This document shows, piece by piece, positions 6,244 to 11,356 of a stretch of 11,356 nt of DNA (its first letter is position 1; each line of letters starts with the position of its first letter). The translations under genes and the position numbers were made by a program. Below the pieces are notes generated by a model, which was not told the origin of the DNA, did not search any database, and saw nothing but the letters and a program-made list of their open reading frames with translations. This DNA is from CAYQTL01 sp964420405 (GTDB lineage: Bacteria > Acidobacteriota > Thermoanaerobaculia > Thermoanaerobaculales > Sulfomarinibacteraceae): positions 1-11,356 of the forward strand of contig CAYQTL010000106.1 of the NCBI GenBank assembly GCA_964420405.1. The letters run 5' to 3'.

Positions 6244-7164
6244 ATGGACGACACCCAGACCCGCTCGCGGGACGACGACGGCTGGAGCCGGGTCTCCAGC
6301 CAGCGGGGAGCGTGTCTGGTGGTGATCCACGGCCCGAACCTGGGCTCGCTGTTCCCGCTCGAGAAGGACCTCACGGAGATCGGGCGGGCGAGCGGGTCGG
6401 ACATCCTCCTGCCCGGGGCGAGCGTGTCGCGCCGCCACTGCCGCATCCACCGCCGCGGCGAGCTCTACCACATCGAGGACCTCGGATCGACCAACGGCAC
6501 CTGGGTCAACTCGAAGACCGTCGAGCATGCCGAGCTGATGGATGGCGACCAGGTGATGGTCGGGGACTCGATCCTCAAGTTCATCGGCGCGCGCAGCCCG
6601 GAGGCCGACTACCACACCGAGCTGCACGAGAAGGTGGCCCGGGACTCCCTCACCAGGCTCTATAACCGCCGCCACTTCGAGACCCTGCTCAAGGCAGAGG
6701 TGCTGCGCGCCGGTCAGGCTCCCGTGTCGCTGGTCCTGCTCGACCTCGACCACTTCAAGGACGTCAACGACGCCCGCGGCCACCTCGCGGGCGACGCGGT
6801 GCTGCGCCATCTGGCCGAGCTGCTCCACCGCCGGGCACGACGCAACGACCAGCTGTTCCGGATCGGCGGCGACGAGTTCGCGCTGATCCTCCCGTCGACC
6901 GACCTGACCACCGCGGCGGCCACCGCCGAGTCCTATCGCGAGCTCGTCGCGGGCACGGCGTTCGACGCCCGGGGCGAGCAGGTGCGGCTCACGGCGAGCC
7001 TCGGCGCCGCTGAGTGGGAGCCCGGGATGGAGCGTCCCGAGGACTTCATCGAGGTCGCCGACAGGCGCCTGTACACCGCCAAGGCCAACGGCCGCAACCG
7101 TGTCGAGCCGCCTCCCCTGCCCCCCGGCAGCGAGGCATCAACCGCCGGCGACCCCGGCCGCTGA
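6244..7164 (+). CDS. FHA-GGDEF diguanylate cyclase
   Basis: The 306-residue protein starts at ATG 6244 with GGAGAA six bases upstream. Residues about 24-114 form a forkhead-associated (phosphothreonine-binding) domain with the conserved GR (47-48), SRRH (62-65) and STNGTWVN (82-89). Residues about 132-285 form a GGDEF domain that makes cyclic di-GMP from two GTP: DSLTRLYNRR, metal-site LDLDHFKDVND (D167 and D169), an intact GGDEF at 208-212, and an inhibitory I-site RRND (199-202) exactly five residues before it. There is no signal peptide or membrane helix, so it should be cytosolic and tuned by binding a phosphorylated partner through the FHA domain. The arrangement is known from Bdellovibrio DgcB, where FHA sensing controls the cyclase. 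The C-terminal 20 residues are Pro/Gly-rich and probably disordered. It converges on a second GGDEF gene. Confidence 0.93.
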   Translation: MDDTQTRSRDDDGWSRVSSQRGACLVVIHGPNLGSLFPLEKDLTEIGRASGSDILLPGASVSRRHCRIHRRGELYHIEDLGSTNGTWVNSKTVEHAELMDGDQVMVGDSILKFIGARSPEADYHTELHEKVARDSLTRLYNRRHFETLLKAEVLRAGQAPVSLVLLDLDHFKDVNDARGHLAGDAVLRHLAELLHRRARRNDQLFRIGGDEFALILPSTDLTTAAATAESYRELVAGTAFDARGEQVRLTASLGAAEWEPGMERPEDFIEVADRRLYTAKANGRNRVEPPPLPPGSEASTAGDPGR

Positions 7165-7212
7165 GAGCCACCCGCCACCGTCGGTCGCCGGGCACGGGGT
7201 CCGATGCGGTTG

Positions 7213-7250
7213 CCGATCCCGATCCCGATCCCGATCCCGACGAGATGATC
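7213..7250. repeat. CCGATC hexamer tract with 14-bp conserved flank (copy 2)
   Basis: Four CCGATC hexamers (7213-7236) are followed by CCGACGAGATGATC (7237-7250), which differs from the flank of the first tract (5573-5586) by one base. The minus strand has four GGG runs with ATC spacers, the minimum for an intramolecular G-quadruplex. The tract starts 49 bp after the FHA-GGDEF stop, between convergent genes. The rest of this 292-bp intergenic stretch holds a small hairpin (7352-7357 with 7362-7367) and the terminator-like stem at 7427-7453. Confidence 0.8.
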
Positions 7251-7426
7251 GTCTCAGCCACACAGCTGTTCCGAACACTCCGGACACGGCGGAGAGAACG
7301 ACCCGCCCATGCCGCCCGGGAGGCCGCACTCTCGGGCACCGACCTGCGGGCCGGCCTCGCCAGGCCGCCTCGCAGCGGCGCGGGTGGTCAGGCTCGAGCC
7401 GGAGTGACGGCCCGGCCGGCGCGCGT

Positions 7427-7453
7427 CGGCCTCCGATCTTCCCCCGGAGGCCG
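7427..7453 (-). terminator. Terminator-like hairpin at the end of the membrane GGDEF gene
   Basis: CGGCCTCCG (7427-7435) and CGGAGGCCG (7445-7453) form a perfect 9-bp stem with a 9-base loop, starting three bases past the minus-strand stop codon (7457-7459). No T-run follows on the minus strand, so it is not a classical intrinsic terminator; it may protect the mRNA 3' end or act with Rho. Confidence 0.5.
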
Positions 7454-7456
7454 GCC

Positions 7457-8575
7457 CTACGACCGACGCCGCCGTCCCTTCGCCTCGTAGAGATCCCGGT
7501 CCGCCCGCTGGATCGTCGCCTCGAGCCGGTCCTCGGGCCGGTGCTCCGCCACCCCCATCGACAGCGAGACGGCGATCGGCACGCCGTCCCCATCGACCCG
7601 CTCCTCCGCGAGCCGCCGCCCGAGCGACTCGGCCAGCCGGCGCGCGCCGGCCTCGTCGGTGCCGGGCAACAGCAGCACGAACTCGTCGCCACCCCAACGT
7701 GCCACCGGGTCCTGCTGCCGGGTGCTGCCCTCGAGCAGTGACGCCACCGACCGGAGCACGGCGTCGCCGCAGGCGTGGCCGTACCGGTCGTTGATCTGCT
7801 TGAACCGGTCCACGTCACCCATCACCACCGACAGCGGCTCTCCGGAGCGCTGCGCCACCGCCGCCGCGTGGCGTCCGATCTCGAGGAACCACCGGCGGTT
7901 GCCGAGCCCGGTCAGGGGGTCGGTCCGGGCCGCCTCCTCGGCCCGCGCGAACCGCAGGTTGAGGGTGTGGGCGGCGCCGAAGAACAGCGCCGCGAAACCG
8001 ACGATCGGCATTCCGTACGGCATCTCGACCCGGGTCGCGAGCCGGACGAGGTCGAGCACGAGCAGCGCTGCCAGCACGGTGAAGCCGAGGGCGATCGCGC
8101 GGAACTCACGGCCCCCGCGCAGCCCGGCGCGCACGGCCTCCGTGGCGGCGGCGAGCAACAGGAGCACGATTCCTGCCATGACCGCTCTCGCCAGCCACGT
8201 CCCCACCAGTCCGGCCACCGGTGCCAGGACCAGCACGAGCACCTCGAGAAACCGGACCGCCCCGCCGGGCCGCTGATCCTCCAGCGACGGGACGAGCTCC
8301 GAGAGACACACCGTCGCCGCGGCGACCGCGAGTGAGTTGGCGGCGCCGAGCGCCGGGGTGCCGACGCCGAGGACGTGGATCGCCAGACCGCTGAGGTCGA
8401 CCGCGAGTGCCGCCAGCGCCGCGCCGGCGAGCCACAGATGGCTCCGCCACCGGCGGCGGAACCAGAGGTCGAGCTGGAGCACGGCGAAGACCAGGTAGAC
8501 GCCCGCCCCGACGCCGTCCACGAACACCTTCCAGAGGAGCTCCCCTGCGGCCGCGCCGCCGACGGCATCGGTCAT
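7457..8575 (-). CDS. Membrane-anchored GGDEF diguanylate cyclase with seven-helix sensor region
   Basis: The 372-residue protein starts at the minus-strand ATG 8575, chosen because GGGGAGG lies six bases upstream; the frame stays open to 8710, but only through REP repeat sequence. Residues about 17-205 are hydrophobic, with roughly seven membrane helices (near 17-38, 47-67, 72-92, 108-127, 129-150, 158-180 and 188-205). They match no sensor family that I can name with confidence. A short linker (LRFARAEEAARTDP) leads to a GGDEF domain at about 217-370: DPLTGLGNRRWF, metal-site GDVDRFKQIND (D254 and D256), intact GGDEF at 295-299, and I-site RQQD (286-289) five residues earlier. It should make cyclic di-GMP and be product-inhibited. 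No EAL or HD-GYP domain is present. It is convergent with the FHA-GGDEF gene and has a hairpin right after its stop. Confidence 0.92.
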   Translation of the reverse strand: MTDAVGGAAAGELLWKVFVDGVGAGVYLVFAVLQLDLWFRRRWRSHLWLAGAALAALAVDLSGLAIHVLGVGTPALGAANSLAVAAATVCLSELVPSLEDQRPGGAVRFLEVLVLVLAPVAGLVGTWLARAVMAGIVLLLLAAATEAVRAGLRGGREFRAIALGFTVLAALLVLDLVRLATRVEMPYGMPIVGFAALFFGAAHTLNLRFARAEEAARTDPLTGLGNRRWFLEIGRHAAAVAQRSGEPLSVVMGDVDRFKQINDRYGHACGDAVLRSVASLLEGSTRQQDPVARWGGDEFVLLLPGTDEAGARRLAESLGRRLAEERVDGDGVPIAVSLSMGVAEHRPEDRLEATIQRADRDLYEAKGRRRRS

Positions 8576-8640
8576 CCACGCCTCCCCGGCTGTCCGACGA
8601 CGGATCGCCCGCCGGCGATGACGGCCGACGGACTCCGTCC

Positions 8641-8662
8641 ATGGTATCCGCGCTCCGGAGCG
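8641..8662 (-). promoter_or_regulatory. Candidate promoter and palindrome for the membrane GGDEF gene
   Basis: On the minus strand TACCAT (8646 to 8641) is a four-of-six match to TATAAT and would start transcription about 58 bases before the ATG. Directly upstream is a perfect 12-bp palindrome, CGCTCCGGAGCG (8651-8662), which could be an operator. Palindromes of this length are expected a few times by chance in a GC-rich window. Confidence 0.25.
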
Positions 8663-8671
8663 GCAGGCCCC

Positions 8672-8909
8672 GCAGCGCCAGCTTCCGTAGCGCCAGCTTC
8701 CAGCTGGCACGCTTCGCAGGCCGAATCGCCGAGCTCGGACTCATGCGTGCCGGCTGCACGTAGCGCCAGCTTCCAGCTGGCAGGCTTCGCAGGCCGGATC
8801 GCCGAGCTCGGACTCATGCGTGCCGGCTGGAAGCCGGCGCTACGGGCACGCTTCGCAGGCCGAATCGCCGAGCTCGGACTCATGCGTGCCGGCTGGAAGC
8901 CGACGCGAC
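8672..8909. repeat. REP-like array (copy 3)
   Basis: The order is: a truncated forward unit (8672-8686, GCAG in place of GTAG, half a stem only), two full forward units (8687-8708 and 8760-8781; stem GCCAGCT/AGCTGGC, loop TCC), one full reverse unit (8822-8843; stem GCCGGCT/AGCCGGC, CTAC) and a decayed reverse unit (8888-8909; one stem mismatch, CGAC in place of CTAC). Linkers contain GGCTTCGCAGGCCG and the palindrome CCGAGCTCGG. Distances are 73 (forward to forward), 62 (forward to reverse) and 66 (reverse to reverse). The array separates two divergent genes. Confidence 0.85.
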
Positions 8910-8913
8910 GGGA

Positions 8914-8941
8914 GGTCGCCGGGCGCGGAGCGCGCGAGCAC
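8914..8941. repeat. 28-bp module flanking the REP array (copy 2)
   Basis: This matches 142-169 at 26 of 28 positions and again lies just past the last reverse REP unit. The remainder up to 9000 shows nothing recognisable. Confidence 0.55.
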
Positions 8942-9000
8942 GGGACCGCAGGTGCTGCCCCCGGAACGCCATCCCGGCGCCATCGTCCGCCGCGACAGCT

Positions 9001-9020
9001 CCACGCGCGTGGTGCATCAT
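9001..9020 (+). promoter_or_regulatory. Candidate promoter with overlapping palindrome for the alpha-2-macroglobulin gene
   Basis: A perfect 12-bp palindrome CCACGCGCGTGG (9001-9012) is followed two bases later by CATCAT (9015-9020), a weak -10 candidate. The -10 to ATG distance (27 bases) is close to that for the gene at 282 (29 bases). AAGGAGA at 9035-9041 is a good ribosome binding site six bases before ATG 9048. The palindrome might be an operator, but chance is not excluded. Confidence 0.3.
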
Positions 9021-9047
9021 GAAGGCGACACCACAAGGAGACCCGCC

Positions 9048-11356
9048 ATGCGCGCCATCCTCCGCCCCGTCGCTCTCCTCGCCCTCGCGACCGCCGTGCC
9101 GGCCCTGATCGCCTGCCGCGGCGCCACCGAGCCGCCGACCGACGCACTCGCCGAAAGCACCGACCACCAGCGCACCGCGCGCCTCGTGTCCCACGTGACC
9201 GACGGCCTCGTGTCCCGCGACGCCTCGATCACGGTCCGCTTCGTGGCCGCCCACGCGGACCGCGAGGACGCGACCCGTCGCCTGTCGGAGGCGTTCGCGT
9301 TCACGCCGCCGGTGGAGGGCTCGGCGAGCTGGACCGACGAGCGAACCCTGGTGTTCGACCCCCGCGGGGCCCTCGCCGCCGGCGAGCGCTACCGCTGCGT
9401 GCTCGACGTGGCGGCGGTGCTGCCGGACGTCGAGGACGCGACCCCGTTCGCGTTCGGCTTCGAGGTCGCGCCCAACCGCCTCGTGGCGTGGGACGCCGAG
9501 CTCCGCGCCGTCGAGGAGAGCTCGCCGGAGCAGATGGTCCTCGCCGGCTCGCTGCGGTTCCAGGACGCGGTGCCCCTCGACGAGGTCCGCGGCGCCGTCC
9601 GCCTCGAGGCCGACTCGCGCGAGATCGACCTCGAGTGGCGCGCCGACGCCGGCGACCGGGACTTCGTCTTCACCTCGGCCCCGGTCGCCCGCCGCGACCG
9701 GCCGGTGGAGCTCGAGCTGACGGTTCCCGCGACGCCGTTCGGCATCGAGCGGGACGCCAGCCGCACCGTGGTGCTGCGGCCGGTGTCGGACATGGCGGTC
9801 ACCGAGGTACGCCTCCACGACGATGAGCAGGAGCCGCGGCTGTCGGTCCACTTCTCCGACCCCCTCGAGGAGGGCGCCGACCTCTCGGCCTACGTCACCG
9901 TCGCCCCGCACCTCGACCTGCAGGTGACCGCCGCCGACCGCACCCTGCTCGTGTCCGGCCCGTTCCAGCGCGACCGCGAGTACACCCTGACGCTGCGCCG
10001 CGGCATCGCCAACCGCTGGGGCGGCACCACCGACCGCAGCACCCAGCACCCGGTCCGCTTCGTCGACCTCGCGCCCCGCATCACCTTCTCCCAGTCGGGC
10101 GCGCTGCTGCCGAGCCGCGGCGACCGCACGATCGCGTTCCGCACCCTCAACATCGCCCGCGTCACGGCCCGCGTGATGCGCGTGTTCGAGTCCAACCTCG
10201 GCCAGTTCCTGCAGGACGCCGAGCTCACCTCGCCGCCCGGCCGCGACCGCATCTACGCCGACCTCAGCCGCGTCGGCGTCGAGGTGGCCAACCGCGAGCT
10301 GGAGATCGGCGACACCCGCAACACCTGGCTGCAGAGCACCCTCGACCTGGGCCCTCTGGTCGACGGCCGCGAGCGCGGCCTGTATCTCGTGACCCTCTCC
10401 TTCGACCGCTCCCAGATGCTGTACGACTGCGACCCCGACGAGAGCTACTCCCACTGGGAGCACCCGTGCGGCCACGGCTACGCGTGGAGCAACGGCACCG
10501 TCACCAAGCCGGTGATCCACTCCGACGTCGGGCTGATCGCCAAGCGCACCGCCGACGGGCTGCTGGTGGCCACCACCCACCTCGCCGACGCGACGCCGCT
10601 GCCCGGCGTCGAGGTCACGCTGGTGTCGTACCAGAACCAGCCGCTGGAGACAGCCGTCACCGGCGCGGACGGCATCGCCCGCCTCGAGCAGGCGGACGGC
10701 TTCTACCTCGACGCCCGCTGGCAGGACCAGCGCTCGGCGCTCAAGTTCGACGACAGCCAGCTCAGCTTCTCGGGGTTCGAGGTCGGCGGCGCGTCGGGGG
10801 CGAGCGGCGCGACCCGCGCGTTCGTCTACGCCGACCGCGGCGTCCACCGACCAGGCGACACGATCCACCTGGCGGCGATCCTGCGCAACCGCGACGGCGG
10901 CTTCCCCGACGGCCAGCCGATCGGCCTCGAGGTCCGCAACCCGCAGGGCCAGGTGGTCCACGAGGAGGTCGCCCGCGAGGGCCTACGCGGCCACTACGCG
11001 TTCTCCTTCGCCACCGGCGCCGGCGACCCGACCGGCAGCTGGTATGCCGACCTGTACAACGGCACCCAGCTCGTCACCACCCACCGGCTGCGGGTCGAGA
11101 CCGTCGCCCCCAACCGGCTCAAGGTCCGCCTCGAGCTGCCCGCCGAGCGCCTCGCGGCCGGAGCCGGCACGCAGCCCGTGGAGCTCGCCTCCAGCTACCT
11201 GTTCGGCGCCCCCGCCGCCGGCCTGCAGGCCACCGTCGACCTCCGGCTCGGCGACCGCGACCTCGTCGTCGAGGCCTACCCCGAGTTCGTGTTCCGTCAC
11301 CCCGCGCGGCGCCTGGTCGCCGCCGACGAGCGCGCCTTCGACGGCACCCTCGACGG
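9048..11356 (+). CDS. Bacterial alpha-2-macroglobulin family lipoprotein (3' end beyond the window)
   Basis: The frame is open for 769 codons to the window edge; the family is usually about 1500-1900 residues, so roughly half is present. The signal peptide ends in a good lipobox, LIAC (Cys23), followed by Arg, which fits an outer-membrane lipoprotein. Residues about 45-145 form a bacterial Ig-like domain (FTPPVEGSASWTDERTLVF, then LAAGERYRCVLDV). Further macroglobulin-like beta domains follow, with a Cys-containing segment (YDCDPDES, then WEHPCGHGYAW) that recurs in the family. The MG2 signature YADRGVHRPGDT lies at residues 594-605 and its domain runs to about 690. Such proteins (E. coli YfhM type) trap attacking proteases at the cell envelope, often beside penicillin-binding protein 1C. 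The thioester CxEQ site, if present, would be in the missing part, so the thioester class cannot be decided. The start is supported by AAGGAGA six bases upstream. Confidence 0.92.
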   Translation, partial: MRAILRPVALLALATAVPALIACRGATEPPTDALAESTDHQRTARLVSHVTDGLVSRDASITVRFVAAHADREDATRRLSEAFAFTPPVEGSASWTDERTLVFDPRGALAAGERYRCVLDVAAVLPDVEDATPFAFGFEVAPNRLVAWDAELRAVEESSPEQMVLAGSLRFQDAVPLDEVRGAVRLEADSREIDLEWRADAGDRDFVFTSAPVARRDRPVELELTVPATPFGIERDASRTVVLRPVSDMAVTEVRLHDDEQEPRLSVHFSDPLEEGADLSAYVTVAPHLDLQVTAADRTLLVSGPFQRDREYTLTLRRGIANRWGGTTDRSTQHPVRFVDLAPRITFSQSGALLPSRGDRTIAFRTLNIARVTARVMRVFESNLGQFLQDAELTSPPGRDRIYADLSRVGVEVANRELEIGDTRNTWLQSTLDLGPLVDGRERGLYLVTLSFDRSQMLYDCDPDESYSHWEHPCGHGYAWSNGTVTKPVIHSDVGLIAKRTADGLLVATTHLADATPLPGVEVTLVSYQNQPLETAVTGADGIARLEQADGFYLDARWQDQRSALKFDDSQLSFSGFEVGGASGASGATRAFVYADRGVHRPGDTIHLAAILRNRDGGFPDGQPIGLEVRNPQGQVVHEEVAREGLRGHYAFSFATGAGDPTGSWYADLYNGTQLVTTHRLRVETVAPNRLKVRLELPAERLAAGAGTQPVELASSYLFGAPAAGLQATVDLRLGDRDLVVEAYPEFVFRHPARRLVAADERAFDGTLD

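Noticed and set aside
8880..10961. Long minus-strand frame opposite the alpha-2-macroglobulin gene
   Set aside because: It is Val/Glu/Arg-rich antisense shadow. The plus frame has a lipobox, Ig-like and MG2 motifs.
1..11356. tRNA, rRNA, insertion sequence or defence system
   Set aside because: No tRNA-like cloverleaf, rRNA segment, transposase or known defence domain was recognised on either strand.

Overview
The window is very GC-rich, with strong G/C at third codon positions, and reads as a piece of a diderm bacterial chromosome. The secreted proteins ending in a DGFESGDTSAW-type tag, the alpha-2-macroglobulin lipoprotein and the GGDEF enzymes fit an Acidobacteriota-like (for example Thermoanaerobaculia-type) genome. 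That placement is an inference from general familiarity and was not tested; Myxococcota or a deltaproteobacterial relative remains possible. A run of 100 N inside a tandem array shows that this is a draft scaffold.

Layout. Positions 1-169 hold an inverted pair of REP-like hairpins plus a 28-bp boundary module. Positions 282-5510 carry four plus-strand genes: a TPR plus Asp-box beta-propeller exported protein (282-2270), a right-handed beta-helix exported protein (2388-4034), a small unrecognised protein (4068-4484) and a small exported protein of unknown function (4848-5510). The three exported proteins have unrelated bodies but nearly the same C-terminal motif, [LF]ADGFE[ST]GD[TL]S[AV]W. Positions 5531-6012 hold a CCSATC hexamer tract and a 66-bp REP array interrupted by the assembly gap. 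An FHA-GGDEF diguanylate cyclase (6244-7164, plus) converges on a seven-helix membrane GGDEF protein (7457-8575, minus); a second hexamer tract and a hairpin lie between them. A third REP array (8672-8909), followed by a second copy of the 28-bp module, separates the membrane GGDEF gene from a divergent alpha-2-macroglobulin lipoprotein gene (9048 to the right edge, incomplete).

How it fits together. The left half looks like a cell-envelope or secretome set whose members may share an export or anchoring route through the C-terminal tag. The middle is a pair of convergent c-di-GMP synthesis genes, both with intact catalytic and I-site motifs. The right gene is a periplasmic or outer-membrane protease trap. 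The most unusual material is non-coding: GTAG-preceded hairpins with compensatory stem changes, arranged as inverted pairs (BIME-like), and two G-quadruplex-capable hexamer tracts with the same 14-bp flank placed at gene ends. No CRISPR array, tRNA, rRNA, transposase or defence locus was seen.
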